A stretch of 64,000 nucleotides of DNA from NCBI GenBank assembly GCA_963931925.1, contig OZ007569.1:18109482-18173481 (forward strand), given 5' to 3'. Position numbers and translations under genes: made by a program. A model generated the notes under the pieces. That model did no database searches. It was not told where the DNA came from and saw only the letters and a list, made by a program, of their open reading frames with translations. Below are positions 31,501-41,100 of the stretch, piece by piece (the stretch's first letter is position 1; every line of letters starts with the position of its first letter). Source of the stretch: Onchidella celtica. Its lineage: Eukaryota; Mollusca; Gastropoda; Systellommatophora; Onchidiidae.

Positions 31501-34500
31501 GACCCGAGATTACATATCATTAAAATCTACCACATATCATTATATAACACAAAAAAGAACCAGATATTGTATATCACTAAAATAGCCCACAAATTATACA
31601 TCACTACAAAGGACCTCACATTCTGTATCAGAAAAATCGATCACACATTATATCATCACTCAAGCTTGTCCTCATCACCACCTTGTAGTCACGAAAACAT
31701 TCCACACTTTGCAAACTGCTACAGCCAATAATTCAAACAGGGTAACAGAATATTCTATGTTAACAATTTCAGACATTGAACTGAAACACGAGAAGTAACA
31801 TCTTTCTGTGTGTCTCACCTATTCAAGTTTCAACTTACCTGTAGGTAAAGGATAATCGTTATACTGTTACCCTGCAGAAGGTAGATGCCCACAAAAAACA
31901 GTAAGACGGTGAGGAGTAGGATAGGTCTGGAATAGAAATATTTTTCTTATTCAAGACTCAGTAGAGAGATTCATTTCTGTCCAAACAAATTAAAATAAAA
32001 ATATTTTTACAAAATAAATGAGAAGGGATGAGATCCAGTCACAGATTCCTGGATACAACTTGGCAATCAATATTACAATCTCTTTCAGTAAACAGAGGTG
32101 ATTGGCAGTTTGGCATTTCACATTTCGGAGAGATTTGAGATCATTTGGTTTCTCGGGGACCTCAGTCTAAGGGGGATACCATACAAAGCCCGGAACTTCA
32201 AGGCCAGTTACTGCCAGAAAAATATGCACCCAGGAAACTGACTGTGTTTGAGTGGGTTTAATATGATAGGGTCTTCTCTGATGTACTCAGAAAATAATTA
32301 TAGGAAATTTATAGTGTGCACTTCTGGTCTGCCAGCAACTGACTCTGACGTTAAAGGCTTAGTATGATACCCCCAAATGGAGATATCATACTAAGCCCTG
32401 TCAGACACAATTAGATGCTGCCAGTAAAATGTACACCAAAGAAATAGTGGCAGAAGCTGACTGTATTCGACATGGCTTGGTATGATAGGGTCTTGCCGTA
32501 TTTACTAAGGAAACATGCGAAATAATGGTGTGCACTTCTTGTGTGCCAGCAGCTGACTGTGTTCTTGATACTTCTGGTTTTCAATAATTCAGGTTATATG
32601 AAATCATTATTTTATGTGTGCGTTTCTTTTTTTTTTTTTTTGGTCAGTATATTATGTCTATTTTTTATTCCTTTTGTCTCACTTTTTGCCATTCCAGGAA
32701 CAATGTAATGGGACACAACCATGAAAATATTAAACACTGTTATTGAAACGACAAAGTTTGTCTCATGTTTTATTCGCACTCATGGGACATAACTAAGAAA
32801 ATACAACACTGTTGCTACGATGACAACGTTTATCGCCCACTTTTTTTAGAACAATGGGCCAAGAAAATAAGACACTCTCATAAAAATGACAAAGCCTAAC
32901 ATCTACCATTCTATTTAAGCTTACAATTTTGTTTACAACTGTGAGGGCGAATGAAATACGGAAATTCTACAGCTCTTAACTGTTTAACTGTGCGGAATCA
33001 TCATCATCACATCATACAGAAAGTAAGGTCTCCAATGTAATCATGAAAGGCTTTTTAACCGCTGAGCCTTAAATTCTACAAAATATCATATTAAGCATAG
33101 AAAGACGCAAAGGTGTACGTGGGCACAATTTAGAAGGCCTTGGCGTTCACTATATTTTTTAATACTTTTGCTGATTTTCAGCCACAAACTGAGTTGAACA
33201 GAAGAAAGTTTCCAATATTTTGAGGCAGGAAAAAAAAAAAGACGCATTTTCTTATTGTAGAATTAAAAAGTATGACAGGAAATTTCGTTCTGCGTCTCAA
33301 TTTACACATTGGTGATCGAAACACAACTTTAAAAGTCACATCTGTGTATTTTCCGAGTCAGCGGGCCAATTAGTAGGCCTACTAATGGAGTGTCCATATT
33401 GAACGGAAAACGATTTATGAATACTAATCGAACAATACTCCACGAACTAAAGTACATATTGTGTAACCTTTTTAAAGTTTGACAGTTCTTTCCTTAAATA
33501 GCTTAATCCATTTTTTAAATTTTATTTTACAGAGTGCAAAGAAGCAAAGTTAAAATAAAGGTACAGTGTAACAAATAAAAGTCAAGATAGTTCAGTGGGG
33601 ATGAAAGTAAAATATGGGCCCATACAAAATTTGAAATAAATCCAACAGACAGTTTTCGAGAAAGTCGATGTTGTTTTCGCTCATTCTGCAAAAGAGGAAC
33701 TATATGAAACAATTAATGATGACGTATAATATAATACTCCCCAAAGTTCCATGACTCTGTGCATTTTATTTGGAATGGTGGTTCTCAACGAGGGCGATAA
33801 CGTCCCCAGGGTAGACTTTTGATTTCCGGGGGGGGGGGGGGGCGAAAGCGAAGAAAAGGACGACAGGAAGCCAAAAGATGAAGGAGGAAGGGTGATAGGG
33901 GGCAGACACGATGAAAATGGAGGGGGGTGGGGGGGGAAACATGAATGGAAGACACTTTTTGGGTAAATACAAGGCAGCCACTGACCTGTGTTTCAACAGC
34001 ACGCATAGATGTGTATTATGAACAGAAAGGGCCCATTGTTTAAAAAAAAAAGTGGTTTGATAAAGGGCGTTTTCTGTTTTATAATGAACCATCAATGCGC
34101 CTCTTGTTATTAGTAAGACACTGAAAAAAATTTACATCATAATTTGTGCCTAGTCTTTCTTCTTGTGAAATGTATCTGTTGTGTTTGAGTAGCCTAGTGA
34201 TTTTCGATGCGAGGGGTGGGATATGAAATAAAATTTGCAGCCTGACCGGGCGATTGCCTGAAAAGGGTTGAGAACCACTGATTTAGAATGTCTTTCAATC
34301 GATTGATTTCTCTGGTCATTCTTCGGTTTTCTAAAGCAACGGTGTCTAAACTGGCAATGGATCGTTGCGTCACGGCCTGCATCGTATGAATTGTGACGTA
34401 AATAAAGGACAAACCAACTGAAAGGAGACAATAGAGTGTCAAGGTTTTTTTTCTCACCTTCGTCCACGAGGTCCATGGCTGGTAAATAACACATAAGATC

Positions 34501-37500
34501 TCTTTAGCGACTTCAGGGACATCCGGATTATGTTTTCTCGCCTTATTGACTCCGGAAGGAACAGAAGACAAAACAGAATAGCCGTCAGCACTGCGCCACC
34601 AGCGAAGATCATAGGACTTTCATGTCTGTGGAAAGCAAGTTCGCCAATCAGATGTAGTTAGTTTACTGTCTTCCACTTCTGGAGCGGGTGGGTGGTGGGC
34701 GCTTCTAACAGGGTCTCCTTCTGCCCTAACGTTCTGGTATAATATTCTGTCTAAATCTTGGTTTTTCCTCGTAAAATGTGATCGTTATCAGGTCGACGTG
34801 TTTTCTGCAAACTCAAATTCCACTTCTAGAGTAACGTCAGCTGACAATCAAATTATTCATACTGGAATGTCTGTAGCATGGACTGCCTTGGGAGCTAAGG
34901 GGCCCAATAATAAGATTCTAGTCGTTGATGGTCTCTGTAAAATCTGCAATGTGATGTTAAATGCATGTTGCAATGTGTTGCTGTGTGTAGGCCTACTTGA
35001 CAAAACTAGATTAGGCCTGGTGCGGGACCATCTTAGGCACGAAATTATTATTCTAATCATTGCTGTTCAGTGTTCTCTGTAAAACCTGCAATGTGTAATT
35101 AGGTGATTGTTGTAAGGCTGCACTTGACAAACGATTCCCCTGGCATGGGGCCCCTCTTAGGCACGAAGTAATTAATTCTAAATCATTGCCGTTCTCTGTC
35201 AAACCTGCAATGTAGTAGGCTATGTGTGTGCTGCACTGTGTTATTGTATGTACTTAACAAGACTAGATTGGGAACAATCGGTCCAACTGCCTTCAAGCCG
35301 GCCCTGATCCTTAGCCTGTAAAATTAATATTATTATTCAAGCAAGCTCTTCTAGCATTTTATTTCCCTCAGATGATGAAAGAAAAGAACTGCAACAACAA
35401 TAAAAACACTGACAGAAAAAAAAACAACAACAACCCGATAATTTACCTATTAAAAGATTCTGATAATTAACATTTCGGGTTATCTTGTGGGAGTTTGAAC
35501 ACTCATTTTATGGTAACTCAAGACGAAAGTTAAGATTAACTATTGGAAACTCAACCCCGAATTAATATGTCTGAAAGATTAAATTAATGTTACTCACTAT
35601 AGATTAACGCCTATTATAATATTAGCATACCCCAAATCTTTGACCCAGTATCCAGCTGCGGTGGTGCCCGCTGCGGAAGCAATGAAGGTTGCCGCCTCTG
35701 TTGTTGTGATTCTAATATTTCTCTGCTGACCTGTGATGCCAACATGAATATTATATCAATAAAAAAAAAAAGACAGAAAGAAAGAAAGAAAGACACACAC
35801 ACGCATACACACAGATATAAATAGAAAAGAAAGAAAGAAAGAAAGACAGACAGATAGACAGAAATAAATAAAGAAAGAAAGAACAATAATACAATACGAC
35901 GTACATATGTCGATCACTTGCTGCAATGTGACACAGAAAACCGAGTGTGTTTCAAAAAACACACTGATCTAGCTTGCCGATTACTCCTCAGCTACTGAGT
36001 TTTTCATGACTACAGCATTTTTAGGTGGCATTTTATTTGCATCTTGAGAACAAAAATTGCCCAAACAGTACAAAACATATAAATGGCGACTACACCACCA
36101 ATTTGGTTAGTTTCTCTTGACGTCACAGAATTTGTGCTGCTACTAACTTTTGCATTTAATTTCCTCTTTCGTTGTAAGTTCCAAGGCCGTAAGTTTCGAA
36201 TTCCTAAGACTTTCATTTCTTCTTGCTGGATTACAGCTAAACTTGGCGAGCGCGCGCTTAGCCGCGTTGCCCCGCCCTACACCCCATGCCTAAAAAAGAC
36301 CAAAACAACAAAACCCAACCCTTTTCAAATGGGCATGCTCAGCTGCCGTGTACTCCGGCCAGGATTGCAGTGCAAAGAAAGCATCATGGTCAACCTCACA
36401 ATTTTTGGGTGACATAAGTAAAGTAAACCAGTAGGAGTTTGTGTGAAGCAACTTTTCAGTTTTTGAAATAAAATGACACTTTCAGCAACTGATAAAATTA
36501 GGAGTAACGAAACAAAACAAGAGACGAGTGAAGTTCTGCTTAAGCTGTACTTTGCATACCTGACTGTGTCATATCAGCAATCATCCCATAGACACCCATC
36601 AAAAAAGCACCATAGCTACCCACAAGTCCATCTAAGAAGTTACCTATGTACAGACACTCAATCTGAAACAAAACATTATAAAATGAAACTGTTACGTCAT
36701 CTGTTTAAATCTCTCTTCATGTAACGAAATATATTATGGGCATGCTTCAGCATCATTGAGAAAGCCGGAACGTCATGGTTTGTCAAAATTGTGGGTTAAG
36801 ATACTCACTAGAAACATCGCGACCTTGGTTCTTGTTTGTTCTGTATCTCCATTTTCTGAAGAAAAAAAAAACTGGAACTCTTTTGGTAGAAGACTTTTAA
36901 CAAATGTACACTTTGACACTTTTTAAAAATGCGTTATGGCACTTGTTAAGCTGTTTCACAGTTTGGATTTATTCTAACTCCTTATCTTAATAACTAAAGC
37001 CTTAAACGTTTAAGGTCGAATTCTCAGTTGTGCTAAAAGTAGACAGAGCAAACAATAACTAAGGCCGCTACACGCATTCAGTGACTAATATATCATAGCC
37101 ATCTAAATAATCATTTCAGTACATAGAATACTCGGAGCCAGATTTAGACATCATACTACCAGCAAAATCTGTATCAGTGGCGGACAATGACACCGCATAT
37201 TGAGTCTGGGTTTACGTAGGGTCGCTGTAGTATTAAAGTGGGCCATCCCACAAGCTTATTTCTTGGTTTCAGCACGATTTGCATACAGCCTCATTATATG
37301 TAATATTGTGAGAGTCCCTCGGGCAGCTTCTCTATAACATTTCAGATCATCAAAAAACAGTACAGTATAGAGAAATGAAAAAAAAAATCAGTTCTGATAC
37401 ACTGAAACCATGACCTTCCTAGGACGGCCCGCTTTAGTTCTACAGCGATCATAATTATAGTTGGACGACCATATTGTGGTGGTGCTTTTCCAGTGCCACT

Positions 37501-38117
37501 CCATCGGCAAATGATATTCGAGTCACTTCCTACACTATACTCACCCTCAAGTCAAGATGTATGACCATGATATAGATGCTGATCTTGGCCAAATTGCCAA
37601 AAAGAGTGCAAAGCAAGGCTGTCTTCCTCCCAAATCTATCGGCCAAAGTGCCTAGGAGAAGGGTTGGCAATATCGCAGGGAAATTTACAGAGAAGCTCAA
37701 AAACATGTTATAGTCAGACACTTTGTCCAAAACTTCAGGATATGTCCAATTAATGTGTTCTATCATAGTCCGCTTGATCAAGAAAAACTGAGTCACAGGA
37801 TTCAGCGTAAAAGTTGCCAGGAAATACAGAAACACCACCACTTCCACCAGCACTATTCCGCAGTGTACCAGCGCAAACCTTCTTTGGCCTTGTGGTTCGG
37901 GCGTAGACAATTTCCCAATGTCTGTTCCATTGGAGATTTGGTTAGGTGTGGCACCATCAATTCTTGGGTATTGAACAGTAGCCACTGCAATTTGATTTGA
38001 TGAGGATCCACTGGGTTGTTCAATAGACCCGTACGTTGGTGATCTTCTTGAGTGAAAATTATTCCCAGTTTCAACAACGTTTGCACTCATTTCTGTGACA
38101 GTTTTGTGTTGTTCCAT
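25494..38117 (-). CDS. SLC46-type major facilitator transporter gene (10 exons)
   Basis: The exons are 38117-37545, 36662-36560, 35730-35598, 34616-34458, 31926-31839, 30870-30793, 28822-28711, 28055-27957, 26911-26770 and 25536-25494. Phases agree at each joint and the product is about 509 residues, normal for the family (proton-coupled folate/heme-type transporter SLC46A1 and relatives A2, A3). About 80 cytosolic residues precede TM1 (VEVVVFLYFLATF). The MFS loop signature G-T-L-A-D-R-F-G-R-K follows TM2. SLC46 hallmarks are IGNFLDGLVGSY, GYWVKDLGY, LPESIRR and LSPMSRAIMSKSV. It should sit in the plasma or lysosomal membrane and move a folate- or heme-like or metabolite cargo with protons. 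Which SLC46 member it represents cannot be told. The last exon is the weakest part. Confidence 0.88.
26770..26911 (-). CDS. SLC46-like exon 9
   Basis: Acceptor CGAATAG, donor TG|GTGAGT, phase 1 to 2. It encodes GVGVAEMLATTIAGVSAPAL then FKLGLRHYNGLHSLVFSGLA and AICIPTV (last membrane segments). Confidence 0.87.
26912..27956. other. SLC46-like intron 8
   Basis: It contains GA/GAA-rich and CAA repeats (about 26951-27010 and 27517-27543), the SINE at 27250, and a C-rich run near 27481-27515. Nothing else was recognised. Confidence 0.6.
27250..27480 (+). mobile_element. tRNA-derived SINE
   Basis: The head resembles a tRNA: an A-box-like GTGGTCTAGAGGTAAGGTGC, a CAT-containing anticodon arm and a B box GGTTCAAATCC inside a perfect CCGGG/CCCGG T-arm. 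The acceptor stem does not pair, so it is not a functional tRNA gene. A body of about 150 bp follows, ending CCTTGAATAAAATTC. It lies in the SLC46-like gene's intron 8, opposite in direction. Confidence 0.78.
27957..28055 (-). CDS. SLC46-like exon 8
   Basis: Acceptor TTTCCAG, donor G|GTATAG, phase 1 to 1. It encodes AAVAGGVGNFLSPMSRAIMS then KSVQASDQGSLFA, the well conserved SR-x-M-S-K block of the family. Confidence 0.9.
28408..28652 (-). mobile_element. MITE family A, copy 2
   Basis: Full-length copy with inverted termini: TTCTTGTTTGTTCCAACTCC on one side and GAGATAGAACAAACAAGGAC then TAAGGTCGCG on the other. It lies in SLC46-like intron 7, about 60 bp from the exon 7 donor. The interior matches copies 3-5 in inverse orientation. 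Confidence 0.8.
28711..28822 (-). CDS. SLC46-like exon 7
   Basis: Acceptor CTGTCAG, donor G|GTAAAT, phase 0 to 1. It encodes FVWSRVHDSTFALLGVIGSS and VGFLVQGLADKDAMMYG (TM9). Confidence 0.88.
28823..30792. other. SLC46-like intron 6, noncoding with microsatellites
   Basis: It contains a G-run near 28930, a 180-bp CT-rich tract (29310-29495), C-runs near 30130, (AAAT)n at about 30450-30482 and (GAAT)n at about 30553-30645. The long ORFs over the GAAT tract (repeating FIHS) are artefacts. Confidence 0.7.
30793..30870 (-). CDS. SLC46-like exon 6
   Basis: Acceptor GTTCCAG. It encodes GPPFHWPTTKVTIFSGIYIL then GSWLAI. Two donors compete: ATT|GTAATA (30793), which keeps the frame into exon 7, and the stronger-looking GG|GTATGT (exon end 30779), which does not. 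I chose the frame-keeping one. Confidence 0.75.
30976..31225 (+). pseudogene. RTE-like LINE 3' fragment, decayed
   Basis: Plus-strand translation gives KWKCAGHVSRCEDNRQGRRC then, after frame changes and stops, GKRSRRRPAR, IRKHEGTT and RRQAKDRTRWKKSAEGHILQ. This is the conserved C-terminal block of RTE-type LINEs, comparable to the ends of the ORFs at 6213 and 49437. At least one frameshift and several stops are present. An AAG-rich tail follows. It lies in SLC46-like intron 5, about 100 bp from exon 6. Confidence 0.75.
31340..31665. repeat. Degenerate minisatellite, ~36-bp unit
   Basis: About nine diverged units share the pattern TATATCACTAAAAT-CGACCACA-TATTA. Unit spacing varies because of indels. 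It lies in SLC46-like intron 5. Confidence 0.7.
31839..31926 (-). CDS. SLC46-like exon 5
   Basis: Acceptor TTCCAG, donor CAG|GTAAGT, phase 2 to 0. It encodes RPILLLTVLLFFVGIYLLQG then NSITIILYLQ (TM7). Confidence 0.88.
32170..32565. repeat. Direct tandem duplication, two ~195-bp units
   Basis: Both units carry ATACCATAC/ATATCATAC-AAGCCC, TGCCAGnAAAATnTnCACC, TATGATAGGGTCTT and GTGTGCACTTCTnGTnTGCCAGCAnCTGACT in the same order. They lie in SLC46-like intron 4. Confidence 0.72.
33024..33374 (-). repeat. Interspersed repeat family B, copy 2
   Basis: It matches 55121-55473 in the same direction and 4698-5015 in inverse direction, with shared AGGTGTACGTGGGCA, AGAATTAAAAAGTATGACAG and the GGGCCAATTAG end. 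A poly-A run interrupts it near 33230. It is noncoding. Confidence 0.8.
33776..34280. mobile_element. hAT-like non-autonomous element with 8-bp duplication
   Basis: The termini are TGGTGGTTCTCAAC and (inverted) CAGTGGTTCTCAAC, the sequence typical of hAT/Charlie-type MITEs. Flanks are ATTTGGAA (33768-33775) and ATTTAGAA (34281-34288), an 8-bp duplication with one mismatch, as hAT transposases make. The interior has a G tract near 33829-33842 and no transposase. It lies in SLC46-like intron 4, about 180 bp from exon 4. Confidence 0.82.
34458..34616 (-). CDS. SLC46-like exon 4
   Basis: The acceptor is GAAAG|T at 34616. The alternative CACAG acceptor eight bases upstream would create a TAA across the joint. 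The donor is AG|GTGAGA. It encodes YPMIFAGGAVLTAILFCLLF then LPESIRRENI, i.e. TM6 and the start of the long central cytosolic loop. Confidence 0.85.
34895..35290. repeat. Tandem repeat, about three ~120-bp units
   Basis: Units start with TCTCTGTnAAAnCTGCAATGT and contain CTTGACAAA, a GGG-rich block, CTTAGGCACGAA and TAATTCTAAATCATTGC. Three copies, the last partial, lie in SLC46-like intron 3. Confidence 0.65.
35598..35730 (-). CDS. SLC46-like exon 3
   Basis: Acceptor ATCACAG, donor TA|GTGAGT, phase 1 to 2. It encodes RNIRITTTEAATFIASAAGT followed by GYWVKDLGYANIII, the TM5 region of the family. Confidence 0.88.
35731..36559. other. SLC46-like intron 2
   Basis: It holds a (GAAA)/(GACA) microsatellite at about 35760-35885. 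A GC-richer patch near 36240-36290 has no recognised identity. Confidence 0.6.
36560..36662 (-). CDS. SLC46-like exon 2
   Basis: Acceptor TTTCAG, donor G|GTATGC, phase 0 to 1. It encodes IECLYIGNFLDGLVGSYGAF and on to MIADMTQS, the family's G-N-x-x-D-G-L-x-G-x-Y signature. Confidence 0.9.
36819..37069 (+). mobile_element. MITE family A, copy 3
   Basis: Termini CGACCTTGGTTCTTGTTTGT and, inverted, AGCAAACAATAACTAAGGCC. It has the family interior (ACACTTTGACACTT, GCTGTTTCACAGTT, CTTAAACGTTTAAGGTCG). It lies in SLC46-like intron 1. Confidence 0.78.
37175..37501. mobile_element. Long-TIR element (MITE) next to SLC46-like exon 1
   Basis: The outer arms are CAGTGGCGGACAATGACACC and its diverged complement near 37480-37500. 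The inner arms pair better (GGTCGCTGTAGTATTAAAGT at about 37219-37238 with its complement near 37430-37450), then GGTTTCAG with CTGAAACC. The ends are approximate and no clear target duplication is seen. Confidence 0.62.
37545..38117 (-). CDS. SLC46-like exon 1
   Basis: It starts at an ATG (38117) and ends in phase 0 before GTGAGT. It encodes a long polar N-terminus rich in S, Q, N and T, then TM1 and TM2 with the motif GTLADRFGRKTALL. The lumenal loop after TM1 has an N-W-T glycosylation sequon, as expected for the first SLC46 loop. Confidence 0.9.
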
Positions 38118-41100
38118 GAAAATAAAACTTTAAATAAAAAAGCAGTAGTCCAGTTAGTCGAGGTAAAGAACGTTGACTCTATCTATCTTTTGAAGGTCTC
38201 AACTTTTGATTCTGACACAGTCAAACATCACTGTCACTAATGATACCAAACATTAGTTTACTGGCCTCCCGAAATCATGGAATAAAACCTTGTGCCACAG
38301 AGTGCATTGTTGCTCCAGGAAACTGCAAAGGTTACCTATTGTTAGTTGATCTACGGTGACCTAGTAAGTGTACTTTGCCAAGGCACAGTTCAGTGGCTTC
38401 ATGGTCCGATGAATGACAACATTAGGCACAAAATTGCGACAAGTGCTAAAAAAATGTAGACCGACTCAAATACAAAGTCTGAAAATGCTGTCAAAGGTTT
38501 TCGTGCAATTTCATCTAGTGTGATCTACAATTGCGTGTCATGCGAACGTTCTAAGACTTTTTTAGCTTCAGAAATGATAACCAAATATCTGACGAAACGG
38601 AAGATGAATGCTGCATTCACTACACTGACCGAAATGAAGTAAACTGAATTTGCTGGTCATTAAAGGACTGCGGCCTTATTAATTGTTATGGGGCCTGTAA
38701 TTACAAACAATGTCCTATTAAAAGATTATCTATGATCGAGATAACTGGAGTCTCTGGCCATGAACCAAAGGATACAGGCCACCGCTTCAGGGTTATCATG
38801 ATAACACCATTGTTAGCAAATGTCCACAGCCACTCTGAGGATGATCTCAGGCCCAGCAAGATAACATTTCCACTGACCACTGTGATGAAACCGCATATTG
38901 TGTGTATTCGCAAAATTTGTAGATGACAACTCTTTTTTTGCCAAATATTCTGTGACTCCTTGCAAGATTTTTTGTTTCTGTTGATTAAGGGGAAGTACAC
39001 AGCTATTTCAAATGTTTTATAATTCAATACATATTTGAAATAAGAATACACTTAAATTCAAGAAAATCAGTTTCTCTGCATCTCTTTTAAAATTAAACCC
39101 TTCGCACTTGAGTGTTTTCATCATCGGGCAAATGTGAACCTCTTAAAGCAGCTGTGGGCCTATGGCATACACATAGCAGTTGCATCATCCTTGACAACGA
39201 TAACAGTCACCATAGTATATTTATATAATTAGCCTCTGAAAGTTTCAGTGTTGACAGTAAAGGCTGGGATAGGGCGGAGAAAGGGGGGGGGGGGAATGTT
39301 CAAACTTCACTTCTACAACAAAATAAATTGGGATGGTCGAATTGACACCCTCTTCGAAAAAGCCTTCACTCAAAACAGATCTCCGTGCACGGAAATCAGG
39401 ATTATCGCATTTCAACACAGTGAATTTGAACAGCACAATAATTTGTTAATCAGAGTTACTTTTATCTGTGTTTTGTGTCAGAAGTTGCTTTAGAAGATTT
39501 GATGATCAGTGAACTGTATTTCTCTCCACTTACATTGCAGATGTATTTCTCCTTTACATTTCTCCATAGAGACTGCTTAACAGTTTAACTGTTATATTTA
39601 AAAATGTTCAGTACCAGCTCTTCAGAGAAATGGTTTTGAACAGTTCTGAAGGTACAAAAGAGCTGAAGGCTCCACTGGGTCTCAGATTAAAAAGCAATCC
39701 CCATGAACACAGGGGTATCAGCCTCTAACTTTCCAGGATATTCGCATAATTGCATGCCAATTTATACATAACATGAGTGGCTCAGAAAGTTGCAGTTTTG
39801 TGTAGACAAAAGAGCAGAGTATTTACTCAAAGTTTCAGGTATGTAGATTTTCATGTAAAAAAAATGTTAATTTACAGAAATTCTGGACTACCCTTAGCTC
39901 ATTAGGCATTCTACAGGTGCTTACTCATTTTTCTTGTTCCTTGGAAGACTTCTGGGAGTCAAAATTTGAAGAAAGAAAGGAAATCGGATATCACCAGATA
40001 TTTTTAAGAGAAATGATCTACAAAAGTTGCAGTGGTAGTAGATAACAGTGTGTTTTTTTTTCATTTTGACTTAGAATTGATGACTCAAATGACGAAAATA
40101 TTATACAATCTGCAAAAATGTCCATACAAACAAACAGATACACTATATAAACAAAAACAAACAGAATCTTACAAACAAATTCCTAAGTGCTTACAACAAT
40201 TTTCTTGGACTAAGATACCTCACACTATGCATGGAGACAGAAAGACAAACAGGCAGACAGAGAGACAGACAGACAGATGACAGACAGATAACAACAGGCA
40301 GACAGACAGATACACACACACACACTCCCTCCCCCCTCCCCCATTTCTTCTGCATACATGAACACATTTATATAATGAAAAAAACAACGCAAAACACGAT
40401 GAGATAATTTGTTTGGTTTTTTTTTAACATTATTTTTCTCAGTTTTGTTCACTGTTTGAAAGCAATGCAGATATAATTATGTACAACACAAGTTCAAGCA
40501 GTTAATGGACTGACCACATCCATACCTGGTATTTACAGTGATTCACACACACACATCCAAACTTACAATATTCTCAAAAATCTGATAAGTTTGATCGATT
40601 TACTCATGTACAAAAAATTAGTTCCTGCCACCAGAATCAGTAATCTATAGTCTATGCTGTTCATCTAAAGCTTTACTACAATAAAACTGGAATTAAGATG
40701 GAAAAAAAAACAAAAAACCGCATGATGGTGTTCAAACAATGTATAAGAAAATATGATACAATCATGCTCACTGTGGAAAGGAAATTTAGCATGTTGTCAA
40801 TACAAAATACAAGCACTAAAAGCCCTTTGCCTTTATACAATGAGAGTGGTGGTTGGGGGAACTATCCATAAAATAAAATAACCAAAATTTGCGCACACTG
40901 CTTATTTGTTGTTGGTTATTCTGAAAAATCTGGCTGTCTCTTGCAGTAATACGGGAACTTAATGCCTGCTAAGCTCATGAGTTGTCCAGGCCAGAAATAT
41001 TAATTTCATGATGTCCATTCAAAAATTCTGTATGGCAGTGAGATAGGATATTTGATACCAAACATAGTTAATAAACACACTCCAAGTTAGAGACTTTTGC

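Noticed and set aside
34194-34571. 125-codon minus-strand ORF over SLC46-like exon 4
   Set aside because: It is in another frame; the exon's true frame gives the TM6/LPES motif and matches neighbouring phases.
36083-36412. 109-codon plus-strand ORF starting ATGGCGACTACACC
   Set aside because: It is inside an SLC46-like intron on the opposite strand, with no recognised domain.
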